62,128 bases of DNA from Lachnospiraceae bacterium (GCA_015057445.1 SVEI01000009.1:1-62128); one strand, 5' to 3'; positions 1 through 10,257 are shown, numbered from the stretch's first letter. The notes: generated from the letters alone by a model not told the origin. Program-made: numbers and translations.

Positions 1-3000
1 GTGGATTTGGCTAACTTCAACACACCGGAAAATATTGCTCTGGTAAGCTCCGTTGTAGATATATCTACAACTAGTACAGACCAAGCAGTTAAGGCTGTTG
101 TAGATAATGCATATTCCTTCTATTTCCATGAAGTAACTGGTGATGGACATCCATCTGACTTTGATGATAGAGATTTTATCTCCGGATTGCGTAAGTTTGA
201 CTTTATCAATGGTGTATACCATACAAAGATAAATGAGCCAAAGGAGTCCGAATGGACACATGAATATATGGGTATATTATATCGTGGAGCACCAACATCT
301 GCGGGACAGTTTGTGGCCAAGGAGGATTTGTATTACAGTGATAAAGCAGAGCCTATAAGAAAGGGAACTACCATATCTCCGGGAAGTATGATGATTTGGT
401 TAGGTGACCTTCCGGGAACAGAAGTGGGATACGATATAGATATAAGATTTACCATGCAGGTAAATCCGGAGCTTGTAAAATATCTGCCACAGACAGCTGA
501 TAAGTACATCACTAATAACAATAAGGCTGAAGTATTTAACTCCTTTATGTACAATGAGAAGGAAATCGTGAATTTTAGAACTAATCATGGTCTTATTCAC
601 ACTGTTAATTCACCATATTGGTTAGGTATTGCCGACAGAGAGCCAGGCTTGACAAAGAATGTAAACGAGGAAAGCTATGATGAGGTAGCTAATACCTTAG
701 AATACAATATTGTTGTCAATCCAAACGATGACATTATTGCTGAAAATATTACATACGAAATATCTGATACCATGGGTGTAGCAGGTCTTAAGTACATTAA
801 CTCCAGTATGGTAATTAAAAATAGTGCAGGCAATGTGATATACTCAAATGGAGCACCTGCATCAGGTTATACAAATCTAATCAAGGTGGCTATTAGTGAT
901 AATGACAAAGACTCTAATAACTTTACTATAAGTCTTGACAATAGTACTGGAAAATTCACTACAGCTACAGGTGGATTAGAAAAGCTTACTATAACTTATG
1001 ATATAGATGTATCAACCATAACAACAGATACAAATATAGGTAATGATGCAGCCCTTGTGTCTGTTAAAACAAATCCAACAACAGGGGTAAGAGAAATAAA
1101 CAGCTTAGGTGAGGCTCATGTGGATTATGCTATAGATAAGGCATTAGACAAGCATATTTCAGAGGCACCTAAAAAGGATAATGACTACACCGCATCCTTC
1201 TATGTAGATGTTAATCCAAAGTCTGCCAATGCCAAGGAGCTTGCTAATGTTAAGGTGGGAGACACATTTAGACTAAAGGATACCTTGGGTAGCGAGCTTC
1301 AGCTAGACATTAATACTGTGAAGGTATATACATACCAAGGTGATAATTATGTAAATCCTGTGGATGTGACAATGCTTTGCAAGAAGGCATATGATAAGGA
1401 TAGCAGCCAGCTTGTGGTTGATATTCCGGTCAGAAGTCTTAATGATAAGTATAGAATAGTATATGACGCCAGAATAAATGGTGGTTCAAATGATTTTATA
1501 GCATACGACAATGAGGTAACAATTGAGGGAACTAGCGTAAAGACAGATGTGGTTAAAGACAGAGTTCTCTTAGCTCACTTTAATCAGGGTTCCGATGCGG
1601 CTACCTATGCTATTTCATTGGTTAAGTATGATAGATATAGTATAGAGAAAAGACTTGAAGCTGAGTTCAATCTCTACAAGCTTAATATAGATGCTAATGG
1701 TGACGAATCATGGACTTTACTTACCACCAGTCAAAATGGCTATGATACAATAAAAACTGATGCAAATGGCCAGGTAATTATTGCTAATTCAATCTATGGA
1801 ACAACTCCTGTTACATTGATTGAAAAGGGTGGATGGTACAAGCTTGAGGAGATAGATGTTCAGGCTGGATATGTAGTATCTAATGAGCCTACATACTACT
1901 ATGTTGTTAATCCAAATGTTGCTGATGTAGAAACACCAGATTCTATCGAGGGTAGCTTCCAGACAGTTATATTAGCTGAAAAGCTTAATGCGGCATTTGA
2001 AGAATATCCTGTACTTTATGTGGCAAACCAGAGATTTGGATTTGATGTTAGAAAGCTTGACCGTGCCACAGCTGAAACCCTTGAAGGGGCTGAGTTTACA
2101 TTGTACACAGATTCTGCTTGTACAAATGTTTTGGTGAAAGCTACTTCAGGAGCAGATGGAATAGCAAGCTTTAGAGATTTGGATATTGCGGATTTGGTGA
2201 ATAGTGAGGATACATTTAACTTGTATCTTAAGGAAACTAAGATTCCAGACGAGTATCAGGAAAACAATGATGTAATTACTCTTACTATTACTGATGGTTG
2301 GATAAAGGAAGCACTTAATCAGGATAGTGAATCATATACAGTGGATAATGACGGAGTCTTAAGTGTTTTAGATGTACCTAATGAAAGAATAGATGGAAGA
2401 TTATCCATAAGTAAAACTGTGGATATAGCCAAGGAACCGTATCTTTCTAAGACATTTGCATTTACAGCAAAGATTTTAAATGCAGATGGAACAGAGTCAA
2501 CTAAGGAATATCCTACTATTATAAAAGACCTTGCAGGTAATGAAAAAACAGGTACATATAAGAGTGGATCAATATTTTATCTAAAACATGGTCAAACCAT
2601 GATAATAGAAGAGATGGAGGCTGACTGTACATACCAGGTTACTGAGGTCAGTGATAATGAATATGTAACCAAAGTAAGAGTTAATGATTCTGTTAATAGA
2701 GAAGACAGTACTAGCTATAGAGATACAAATATTGCTGAAGGTACTATAGAAACTGGTAATATAGATGAAGTAGATTATTTGAATAAGCCAACCGCAAGTA
2801 TAAAGTTAACTAAAATATCTGTTGACAGTAAAGGTAATGCAAGAGAGATTCCAGATGGACTTACTCTTGAGATGCATAATAAGATGATGGAAAAGTTCCT
2901 AGTGGCAACTTGGGATGCTAGTAAGGAAAAATTTATCGCAACCTATAAGAAAGCAGGAATTACCTTTGATAATAGCGTGGAAAAGGGCTTTGAGGTAACG

Positions 3001-6000
3001 GGAGTTCAGGCAGGTACTAACGAAACCTATACAATATATGAGACTGGTTATGAGATAGATGGTATGGTTTGTAGCCAGAAGATTACAGGAAGCTATTACG
3101 ATGATAGTAATCAGGGCGTTTTGGTAATAGATAATGCCCATATTGATACCGTTTCTGAGATAGATTGGACTCTTACTAACACATACACTGATGAAGAAGA
3201 TGTTGCGGAAGCTACTTTAGAGGTCGAGAAGAGCTTTAATAAGGATATACCAGCTGATACATTTGAATTCGGTTTGTATGAAGGATATTATCCTGGATAT
3301 GGAGAGAAAGAGTTACTTGACACAGCTTATGCTAAGGCAGGAACAGGTAAGGTTAGCTTTGACTTAAAGTTTAACAGGGATGCCGTATATTGGTACACTA
3401 TAGAAGAAATCATACCAGAAGATGCGGAGTTAGTGTCTGGTAAATATGTTTACAAAGGGGTTACTTACAATACAAAGAGAGTATATGCAAAGGTAAATGT
3501 TACGGAGGACGTAAATACTGGAAAATTCTCCTGTGTAGTAACCTATGAGTACCCAGATGATAACGCTGACTTTAAGTTCGAAAATACCTACAATGCAACA
3601 GGCACATGGGAGGTAGAGGCTACAAAGGAGCTTATTAATAAGGACTTAGAGGAGGATGATTATTCATTTACACTTACAGAGTATACAGATGCTACTTATA
3701 CTACTGTTAAGAAAGATGAGGCAGGTGCAGATATAACCTACACAGCAAAGAATGGTGAGTATAGCGAAGTTAACAAGAATGCACCTATAGAATTTGAAGA
3801 GATTATCTATGATTTTACTGTACCAGGCGATGTGGGCAAGCATTATTACATTCTTAAAGAGGACATAAATAGTGCAGAAACATATATGAAGTATGACGAC
3901 ACAGAGTATAAGATTGTAGTAAATGTTGTAGATAATGGGGATGGTACATTAAGTACTACAGCTGTTTATAACAATGGAAATGTTGATAGTGATTCGGCAG
4001 AATTTGTCAATGAATATATTGCATCAGGAGAGATAACCTTATCCGGAACTAAAACCATGGAGTTTATGGACATGGAGAAGGATCAGTTTACATTTGTAGT
4101 AACTGAGTATGTAGATGCAAGAAGAACAACTGTAAAGAAGGTGGATGGTGTACCGGTTATATACGAGATTGGTCACAATGCTGCAACCCTTGATAACACT
4201 ACAAAGTCTTCTAAGGTAGATTTTAGTCATACAATAGAATACCAAGGAGACGATGTGGGAACACATTATTACGTGGTGACAGAGAAGATACCTGACAGTG
4301 CAGTTAATAATGTGTCAGATAATGTGTTCTATGATGACACAGAGTATAATCTTACAGTTGAAGTGTCAGATAACGGAAACGGAACTCTTGATGTAACTTC
4401 AAGTAGTAATGCACTTAATCAGCTGAATTTTGTAAATTCACTTTACGATGAGGTAGAGGTTGACCTAGAGATAACCAAGGAGCTTATAGGAAGACCACTA
4501 GCGACTGGTGAGTTTGGATTCATGGTTCAAAGTGCAAGATTTGACAGTGCAACTGGTCAGATGGATGGCAATGCTCCACCAACTCAGGGATTTTTAGGTA
4601 CTAACACAGAAACAGGTACTGTGTTTGATAATAAATTTAAATACACTACTGAGGACGCCGGTTATACATATTACTATTATTTCATGGAGTTACCATATGG
4701 ACCTAATGGTGTAACACCAGGAATCACCTTTGACTCAAGAATGTTTGGTATGTCAGTTAAGGTATATTTTGATGAAAATGGAGACCTTAAGGCTGACAAA
4801 GAAATGATGGTGATGGATGCTACACAACAGTTCAGTCCAACTACCGAATTTAAGTTTATAAATCTTTACAATGCTTCTGGAGAGGTAACCTTTACATCTA
4901 CAAAGCTGTTAAAGAATAAGACCATTAAGGATAAAGAATTTAAGTTTGGTATTTATGATGGTGATACATTAGTGTCAGAGGGAACCAATGATGCTGATGG
5001 TAAGATTGTATTTGAACCAATAAGATATGAGATTGTAAGCACTGTTAATGGTGCAACCTCAGATGTTGGTGAACACACATATATTGTTAAAGAAATAATT
5101 CCTGAAAATAAGGTGCCAGGATATGTGTACGATGAAACAGAGTATACTATAAAGCTTGAGGTGGTAGATAATCTAGATGGAACTCTTGGGATAAAACCAA
5201 TTGAGGGATTAAGTCAGGATGATTCATCACAGACTCTTACATATTCTGTGAACTATGACCAGGATAGAGATGCCAACTTCGAGAATGCTTATGAGTCATA
5301 TGGAGAGGCTATATTTGAAGGAGTTAAGAATATTACATACCTTGATGAGGCATCTGGATTAACCTTTGAACCTGGTGCATTTACATTTACTGTTAATGAA
5401 GTGGATAGTGAAGGTACAATAGGTGAAGTGGTTACTACAGGTAAGACTCTTGCAGATAACAGTATTGCCTTTGAACCAATAAAATACAACCTATTTGATG
5501 TTGGAACTCATAAGTACGTAATAACAGAGGATACAGATAATCCTAAGCAAGGTGTATTATACAAAGCAAGTCCGGTTTATGTAACTGTTGATGTAGCTGA
5601 TAATGGTGATGGTACTTTGGATGTTAAGATTAGCTATGAAAATGAAGCTACGAAGGCTGAATTTACTAATGAGCTTACCAAGGTTAAGATAGCTAAGGTA
5701 GACGAAGATGGCAAGGCTGTAAAGGGAGCAAAATTACAGATAGTAGACTCAAAGGGAGCTAGTGTTTATGAGTATACTACAGGTGATACCTATGAGATGG
5801 TATATGGTTTAAGTGTTGGAGAAACTTACACTTTAAAGGAACTATCTGCTCCAGAAGGATATGATAAGGCCAAGGACATTACTTTCAGCCTTGACAAAAA
5901 TGGTACTGTATCAGTTGTTATAGCTGGTGAAAGTAAGGTAGTAGACGGAATAACTATGGTGGATAAAGTTACAACCACAACAGAGGTTAAGACTTCAGAC

Positions 6001-6090
6001 ACCTGGAATATATTTGCAGCTATGATAATGATGATTTTATCATTATTAGCAGCAGTATACATTTTAAGACACAAAAATTACAAAATGTAA
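1..6090 (+). CDS. Giant pilin-like surface protein with FctA-type isopeptide repeats (5' end missing)
   Basis: The reading frame is open from the first base, so the GTG at position 1 is probably an internal Val codon; 2029 residues are visible and the signal peptide lies outside. The first 500 residues look like adhesin domains (frame residues about 220-380 and 380-520), followed by two CnaB/SpaA-like domains near 530-650 and 670-800. Residues about 1070-1890 hold six Spy0128/FctA-type repeats of about 142 residues. Each starts with a Lys (VEKSF, ATKEL, GTKTM, ITKEL, STKLL, GVKNI), has a central Glu (EEI, KED, TEK, KEI, TED) and ends in an Asn motif (FENTY, FVNEY, FVNSL, FINLY, FENAY, FTNEL). 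This is the Lys-Asn-Glu set expected of intramolecular isopeptide bonds. A last SpaA domain (about 1890-1970) precedes VKTSDT, a membrane helix and a basic tail: a degenerate sortase signal or simple membrane anchor. The likely role is a long adhesin stalk on the cell surface; the ligand is unknown. Confidence 0.85.
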   Translation: MDLANFNTPENIALVSSVVDISTTSTDQAVKAVVDNAYSFYFHEVTGDGHPSDFDDRDFISGLRKFDFINGVYHTKINEPKESEWTHEYMGILYRGAPTSAGQFVAKEDLYYSDKAEPIRKGTTISPGSMMIWLGDLPGTEVGYDIDIRFTMQVNPELVKYLPQTADKYITNNNKAEVFNSFMYNEKEIVNFRTNHGLIHTVNSPYWLGIADREPGLTKNVNEESYDEVANTLEYNIVVNPNDDIIAENITYEISDTMGVAGLKYINSSMVIKNSAGNVIYSNGAPASGYTNLIKVAISDNDKDSNNFTISLDNSTGKFTTATGGLEKLTITYDIDVSTITTDTNIGNDAALVSVKTNPTTGVREINSLGEAHVDYAIDKALDKHISEAPKKDNDYTASFYVDVNPKSANAKELANVKVGDTFRLKDTLGSELQLDINTVKVYTYQGDNYVNPVDVTMLCKKAYDKDSSQLVVDIPVRSLNDKYRIVYDARINGGSNDFIAYDNEVTIEGTSVKTDVVKDRVLLAHFNQGSDAATYAISLVKYDRYSIEKRLEAEFNLYKLNIDANGDESWTLLTTSQNGYDTIKTDANGQVIIANSIYGTTPVTLIEKGGWYKLEEIDVQAGYVVSNEPTYYYVVNPNVADVETPDSIEGSFQTVILAEKLNAAFEEYPVLYVANQRFGFDVRKLDRATAETLEGAEFTLYTDSACTNVLVKATSGADGIASFRDLDIADLVNSEDTFNLYLKETKIPDEYQENNDVITLTITDGWIKEALNQDSESYTVDNDGVLSVLDVPNERIDGRLSISKTVDIAKEPYLSKTFAFTAKILNADGTESTKEYPTIIKDLAGNEKTGTYKSGSIFYLKHGQTMIIEEMEADCTYQVTEVSDNEYVTKVRVNDSVNREDSTSYRDTNIAEGTIETGNIDEVDYLNKPTASIKLTKISVDSKGNAREIPDGLTLEMHNKMMEKFLVATWDASKEKFIATYKKAGITFDNSVEKGFEVTGVQAGTNETYTIYETGYEIDGMVCSQKITGSYYDDSNQGVLVIDNAHIDTVSEIDWTLTNTYTDEEDVAEATLEVEKSFNKDIPADTFEFGLYEGYYPGYGEKELLDTAYAKAGTGKVSFDLKFNRDAVYWYTIEEIIPEDAELVSGKYVYKGVTYNTKRVYAKVNVTEDVNTGKFSCVVTYEYPDDNADFKFENTYNATGTWEVEATKELINKDLEEDDYSFTLTEYTDATYTTVKKDEAGADITYTAKNGEYSEVNKNAPIEFEEIIYDFTVPGDVGKHYYILKEDINSAETYMKYDDTEYKIVVNVVDNGDGTLSTTAVYNNGNVDSDSAEFVNEYIASGEITLSGTKTMEFMDMEKDQFTFVVTEYVDARRTTVKKVDGVPVIYEIGHNAATLDNTTKSSKVDFSHTIEYQGDDVGTHYYVVTEKIPDSAVNNVSDNVFYDDTEYNLTVEVSDNGNGTLDVTSSSNALNQLNFVNSLYDEVEVDLEITKELIGRPLATGEFGFMVQSARFDSATGQMDGNAPPTQGFLGTNTETGTVFDNKFKYTTEDAGYTYYYYFMELPYGPNGVTPGITFDSRMFGMSVKVYFDENGDLKADKEMMVMDATQQFSPTTEFKFINLYNASGEVTFTSTKLLKNKTIKDKEFKFGIYDGDTLVSEGTNDADGKIVFEPIRYEIVSTVNGATSDVGEHTYIVKEIIPENKVPGYVYDETEYTIKLEVVDNLDGTLGIKPIEGLSQDDSSQTLTYSVNYDQDRDANFENAYESYGEAIFEGVKNITYLDEASGLTFEPGAFTFTVNEVDSEGTIGEVVTTGKTLADNSIAFEPIKYNLFDVGTHKYVITEDTDNPKQGVLYKASPVYVTVDVADNGDGTLDVKISYENEATKAEFTNELTKVKIAKVDEDGKAVKGAKLQIVDSKGASVYEYTTGDTYEMVYGLSVGETYTLKELSAPEGYDKAKDITFSLDKNGTVSVVIAGESKVVDGITMVDKVTTTTEVKTSDTWNIFAAMIMMILSLLAAVYILRHKNYKM

Positions 6091-6097
6091 TTAATTA

Positions 6098-6138
6098 GCA
6101 AAAGTTGGCAGCAAAACTGCCAGCTTTTTGCTTTGTTA
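6098..6138 (+). terminator. Rho-independent terminator after the giant surface protein
   Basis: GCAAAAGTTGGCAG and CTGCCAGCTTTTTGC form a long stem around a CAAAA loop, with a T-rich right arm and tail. It sits 8 bases after the stop codon and separates the surface protein from the methyltransferase promoter that follows. Confidence 0.85.
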
Positions 6139-6142
6139 TTTA

Positions 6143-6171
6143 TTGACATAAAGCTATATTGTCTATACAAT
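6143..6171 (+). promoter_or_regulatory. Sigma-A promoter for the rlmL-like gene and probably the run downstream
   Basis: TTGACA (6143-6148), a 17-base spacer and TACAAT (6166-6171) give a near-consensus promoter about 55 bases before the start codon. A perfect inverted repeat, ATATTGT-CTAT-ACAATAT (6156-6173), overlaps the -10 box and could be an operator. Confidence 0.8.
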
Positions 6172-6226
6172 ATCCTTGTGAAGCTATGCGTACATGTAAG
6201 ATATAATAATTTGGTTAGGAGCAAAA

Positions 6227-7381
6227 ATGAGCGATTACGTAGAGTTAATTGCCCCTTGTCATTTTGGACTGGAGGCAGTGTTAAAGAGAGAAATACTTGA
6301 CTTAGGATATGAAATAGTAGCTGTGGAGGATGGTCGTGTTACATTTAGAGGTGACGAGACAGCCATACCACGTGCAAATATATTTATAAGAACAGCAGAA
6401 AGAATACTTCTTAAGATGAGTAGTTTTAAAGCTACAACCTTTGATGAACTTTTTGAGGGTACTAAGGCCATAGCCTGGGAGGAGTTTTTGCCTAGAGATG
6501 CTAAGTTCTGGGTAACTAAGGCAACAACTAATAAGAGTGCTCTATTTTCTGGAAGTTCCATACAGTCAATTGTTAAAAAGGCTATTGTGGAGCGTATGAA
6601 ACAGACTTACAGAGTTAGCCGTTTTGAGGAGGATGGTGATGAGTATCCTATCAGAGTTTTTATATTCAAGGATATAGTGTCTATTGGATTAGATACTTCA
6701 GGTACATCATTACACAAAAGAGGATATCGTACACTTGTAGGTAAGGCACCTATATCAGAGACGTTGGCGGCTGCTTTACTTATGCTTACTCCATGGAACA
6801 AGGATAGAGTTTTAGTGGATCCATTCTGTGGTAGTGGTACATTTCCTATAGAGGCGGCTATGATAGGAGCAAATATTGCGCCGGGTATGAATAGAGAATT
6901 TACATCGGATTCATGGGGAAAGGTTATCCCTAAGAAGGTTTGGTATAACGCTTATGATGAAGCCAGAGATATGGTGAGACATGATGTAGAAATGAATATA
7001 CAAGGTTATGATTTGGATCCAGAGATTGTAAAGTGTGCAATGGCCAATGCAAAGGCAGCAGAGGTTGATAAGTACATACATTTCCAGGCAAGGGATGTGA
7101 AGGATTTGAGACATCCTAAGCATTATGGATTTATAATAACTAATCCACCATATGGAGAGAGACTTGAAGAAAAGGAGGCTCTTCCTGCACTTTATAGGAC
7201 CATCGGTGAAAGCTTTGCGGCTTTAGAGGATTGGTCCATGTACTTAATTACATCCTATGAGGATGCAGAGAAACATGTGGGAAGAAAAGCAGACAAGAAC
7301 AGAAAGATATATAACGGTATGATAAAGTCCTATTTCTATCAGTTTATGGGACCAAAACCACCAAAGAAAGATAAAAACTAG
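6227..7381 (+). CDS. rlmL: THUMP-domain 23S rRNA (guanine-N2)-methyltransferase, RlmL/YpsC type
   Basis: This is a SAM-dependent RNA guanine methyltransferase of the RlmL N-half / B. subtilis YpsC type, expected to make m2G in 23S rRNA. The N-terminal third is a ferredoxin-like/THUMP RNA-binding region. The catalytic domain carries the SAM loop VDPFCGSGTF (about residue 197) and the base-methylating motif NPPYGERL (about residue 306). At 384 residues it is the normal length for the stand-alone Gram-positive form and lacks the RlmK half found in E. coli. An AGGAG site precedes the ATG. The gene has its own strong promoter and is followed 20 bases later by the protease gene. The fold and family are clear; the exact rRNA position is from family knowledge. 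Confidence 0.88.
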   Translation: MSDYVELIAPCHFGLEAVLKREILDLGYEIVAVEDGRVTFRGDETAIPRANIFIRTAERILLKMSSFKATTFDELFEGTKAIAWEEFLPRDAKFWVTKATTNKSALFSGSSIQSIVKKAIVERMKQTYRVSRFEEDGDEYPIRVFIFKDIVSIGLDTSGTSLHKRGYRTLVGKAPISETLAAALLMLTPWNKDRVLVDPFCGSGTFPIEAAMIGANIAPGMNREFTSDSWGKVIPKKVWYNAYDEARDMVRHDVEMNIQGYDLDPEIVKCAMANAKAAEVDKYIHFQARDVKDLRHPKHYGFIITNPPYGERLEEKEALPALYRTIGESFAALEDWSMYLITSYEDAEKHVGRKADKNRKIYNGMIKSYFYQFMGPKPPKKDKN

Positions 7382-7401
7382 TTTATTTTGGGGATGATTT
7401 T

Positions 7402-9105
7402 ATGAAAAAAATAATGGGCATTGTTGTCGCATTATTTGCTATAGTTTCAATTGCATATTTAATCAATAGAAGACCTGATGTGTCCATAGAAAGATCATCA
7501 AGGTTTGAAAACTGTGCCAGCACATATAAGAAAAATATGGCAGATAAGCTTAACTCTGATGATATAAAGTTTACTGTAGCTGGACTTGATATGGATAGAT
7601 TTAACTATGAGGTTTATGTCAGTGATGAAATGGTTCTCATGGTGGAAAGCAATCTTTTAAAGAGCTTGCTTAGCTGCTCTGTGCTAGAGTATAACGACGG
7701 CGGAGTGGTTATTATGAAAGGTGATAACAAGGTGGTTCTTACCGTAGGTTCAAATCAGGCTATGGTTAACGACAACCACATTATTGACCTTAAGTCCATG
7801 GTGGTGAGAGATGGGGAGAAATTATTTATACCACTAGATAACATCGGTGAGTTTTTTAGCTATGGTGTCACCTATGACCTTAAAGCTAATTGGATAGATT
7901 TGACAAGGCTTGATGGGGAGAAGATGTTGCCAGCTTCCTATGACATGAGAGATTATGGAAGAGTAACTCCTGTAAGAGACCAGGGACGTTATGGAACTTG
8001 CTGGGCATTTGCGTCTTTAGGAGCATTGGAGACAACTTTACTTCCTGGAGAAGAAAGTGTATTCTCCACAGATCATATGAGTATGAATAACAGCTATAAT
8101 TTGGATGTAGATAGTGGTGGAGAGCACACCATGAGTATTGCTTATTTGGCTGCATGGCAGGGACCGGTATACGAGGCAGATGATCCTTACGGAGATGAAG
8201 TGAGCAATGAAAATCTAAAAGCGGTAAAACACCTAGAAGAAGCCTTAATTATTAACGAAAAAGATATGGATGTGCTTAAGAGTGCCATATTTAGATATGG
8301 TGCATTAGAGACTTCTGTTTACACACAGATGGAGTATGTGGATAGTATTTCACCATATTATTCTAAGGAAAATGCATCCTACTACTATGATGGAGAAGAA
8401 CTTCCAAACCATGACGTAGTGGTTGTTGGATGGGATGATAATTATGCCAAGGAAAACTTCACCAATGTGCCTGAAGGAGATGGGGCCTTTATATGTAAGA
8501 ATAGCTGGGGCGCAGGATTCGGAGATGAGGGATATGTTTATGTGTCTTATTACGATGTGAACATATGCCAGAAATCAGTGGTATACACTCGAGTTGGTGA
8601 AGCAGATAATTATGACAAAATATACCAGACTGACCTTTTAGGATGGATAGGTCATATGGGATTTGATAAGGAAGAGGCATATTTTGCAAATGTGTACACT
8701 GCAGGAGCAGGAGAAGAGCTTAAGGCAGTATCATTCTATGCTACAGATAAGGATACGGAATTTGAAGTGTATGTGGTGACAGATTATGAGAATAAGGAAT
8801 CATTGAAGAACCGAGAATTTGTTACTGCAGGAAATACAAAGTATGCTGGATATTATACTGTAGATTTTCCAGAAGGAATAAAGCTTAATGATAATGAAAA
8901 ATTTGCAGTGGTTGTGAAGATAATAACTCCAGGAGCAATTCACCCAATAGCTATAGAGTATAATTCGGACGAGAGAACTGAAAACTTTGATATATCAGAC
9001 GGAGAGGGATATATAAGTTTGTATGGTGAGCTATGGCACTCCGCGGAGGAGACTCAGCAGTCCAATGTGTGCTTAAAGGCGTTTACTAACAAGATAAGTG
9101 AGTAA
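7402..9105 (+). CDS. Exported papain-like (C1 family) cysteine protease with lectin-like C-terminal domain
   Basis: An N-terminal membrane/signal segment (residues 4-21) is followed by a copper-amine-oxidase-N-type stalk module (about 105-165: repeated short beta elements around GEKLFIPLDNIGEFF). The papain-like domain starts near residue 175 and has all catalytic residues in context: Gln in RDQG, nucleophile Cys200 in YGTCWAF, His337 in NHDVVVVGW and Asn367 in KNSWGAGFGDEGY. The last ~150 residues match the lectin-like domain that usually follows C1 proteases in Clostridia. There is no LPXTG motif, so it is either secreted or held by the uncleaved N-terminal helix. Its substrate is unknown; processing of surface proteins such as the neighbouring adhesins is a guess from location only. 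Confidence 0.88.
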   Translation: MKKIMGIVVALFAIVSIAYLINRRPDVSIERSSRFENCASTYKKNMADKLNSDDIKFTVAGLDMDRFNYEVYVSDEMVLMVESNLLKSLLSCSVLEYNDGGVVIMKGDNKVVLTVGSNQAMVNDNHIIDLKSMVVRDGEKLFIPLDNIGEFFSYGVTYDLKANWIDLTRLDGEKMLPASYDMRDYGRVTPVRDQGRYGTCWAFASLGALETTLLPGEESVFSTDHMSMNNSYNLDVDSGGEHTMSIAYLAAWQGPVYEADDPYGDEVSNENLKAVKHLEEALIINEKDMDVLKSAIFRYGALETSVYTQMEYVDSISPYYSKENASYYYDGEELPNHDVVVVGWDDNYAKENFTNVPEGDGAFICKNSWGAGFGDEGYVYVSYYDVNICQKSVVYTRVGEADNYDKIYQTDLLGWIGHMGFDKEEAYFANVYTAGAGEELKAVSFYATDKDTEFEVYVVTDYENKESLKNREFVTAGNTKYAGYYTVDFPEGIKLNDNEKFAVVVKIITPGAIHPIAIEYNSDERTENFDISDGEGYISLYGELWHSAEETQQSNVCLKAFTNKISE

Positions 9106-9168
9106 TTTGAACAAGTAGATTAAAAAGAATAGATTAATAAATAGATGATTATACAAGGAGACACAGAA

Positions 9169-9753
9169 ATGAAGAAACTAATTTTTGCAACAGGCAACGA
9201 GAATAAGATGAAGGAAATTCGTATGATACTTGCTGATTGTGGATATGAGATACTTTCTATGAAGCAGGCAGGTATAGATGTAGATATTGTTGAGGACGGA
9301 GATACATTTGAGGCCAATGCCATTATTAAGGCAACCGAGATTCAAAAATTAGTTCCAGATTGTGTTGTCCTTGCTGATGATAGTGGATTAGAGGTGGATT
9401 ACCTAGGAGGAGAGCCAGGAATTTACTCTGCCAGATATGAAGGTGTGGACACTCCATACGAGATTAAGAATAAGATTATAATTGATAGATTAGCAGGTGT
9501 TCCTGATGAGAAGAGAACAGCCAGATTCGTGTGTGCCATAGCAGCTGCATTTCCAGATGGAAGAGTGGAGACAAGACGTGGAACCATAGAAGGGATTATT
9601 GGTTATGAGCAAGCTGGTGAAAATGGATTTGGTTATGACCCAATATTTTATCTCCCTGAGAGAGGTATGACCACTGCTCAGCTTTCTCCAGAGGAAAAAA
9701 ATGACATCAGCCACAGAGGCAATGCTTTAAGAATGATTAAGGAAGTGCTTTAG
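9169..9753 (+). CDS. rdgB: XTP/dITP diphosphatase (RdgB/HAM1 family)
   Basis: This house-cleaning pyrophosphatase hydrolyses dITP, ITP and XTP to monophosphates and so keeps deaminated purines out of DNA and RNA. The family signatures are complete: FATGNENKMKE at the N-terminus, LADDSGLEVDYLGGEPGIYS, GFGYDPIFY and SHRGNAL near the C-terminus. I place the start at the ATG at 9169 and not at the in-frame ATG at 9145, because AAGGAG lies between the two at the right distance from 9169 and the family begins with the KKLIFATGN strand. That gives 194 residues, the usual size. The yfcE-like phosphodiesterase follows 18 bases later, a pairing common in Firmicutes. Confidence 0.95.
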   Translation: MKKLIFATGNENKMKEIRMILADCGYEILSMKQAGIDVDIVEDGDTFEANAIIKATEIQKLVPDCVVLADDSGLEVDYLGGEPGIYSARYEGVDTPYEIKNKIIIDRLAGVPDEKRTARFVCAIAAAFPDGRVETRRGTIEGIIGYEQAGENGFGYDPIFYLPERGMTTAQLSPEEKNDISHRGNALRMIKEVL

Positions 9754-9771
9754 CATATATGGGAGAAGAAG

Positions 9772-10257
9772 ATGAGAAGAGTTTTAGTTGTAAGTGATTC
9801 TCATGATATGGATGAGAATGTGCAAAAGGCAATAGACAAGGCTGGAAAGATAGATTTGATGATTCATCTAGGTGATATGGGGTATGACTGTCGTAAGATA
9901 GAGAATATGGCAGGAGTTCCCACCTATCTGGTAGCTGGAAACAATGATTATGATAGTTTTTTAAAGGATAAATGTATTATATACATAGGTAGTCACAAGT
10001 GTCTTTTAGTTCATGGTCACAGACAAAATGTCCACTATGGTGTAGATAGAGTAAGGTATCTTGCTTTAGAAAATGAGTGTGATATTGCCATGTATGGACA
10101 TACTCATGTACCATTTTTAGAGGAAGACCCAAATGGTGTGACAATTCTTAATCCAGGTAGCTTAACATTTCCAAGACAAAGTGGAAGAGATAGAACATTT
10201 TTAATAATGGAAATAGACGAAGATGAAAATATCACATATAAGTTCGACCACATATAG
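9772..10257 (+). CDS. yfcE: YfcE/MJ0936-type metallophosphodiesterase
   Basis: This is a small calcineurin-like phosphoesterase of 161 residues. All metal-binding motifs are visible in order: DSHD, HLGDMGYD, AGNNDYD, HGH and YGHTHVP, followed by the typical NPGS. The family hydrolyses phosphodiesters in vitro with two divalent metals; the physiological substrate is not established. It follows rdgB by 18 bases and is presumably co-transcribed. A GGGAG site precedes the ATG. Confidence 0.9.
   Translation: MRRVLVVSDSHDMDENVQKAIDKAGKIDLMIHLGDMGYDCRKIENMAGVPTYLVAGNNDYDSFLKDKCIIYIGSHKCLLVHGHRQNVHYGVDRVRYLALENECDIAMYGHTHVPFLEEDPNGVTILNPGSLTFPRQSGRDRTFLIMEIDEDENITYKFDHI

Noticed and set aside
1-3. 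GTG at the first base as a true start of the giant surface protein
   Set aside because: There is no upstream sequence to show a ribosome site and the protein lacks a signal peptide, so the frame is more likely cut by the window edge.
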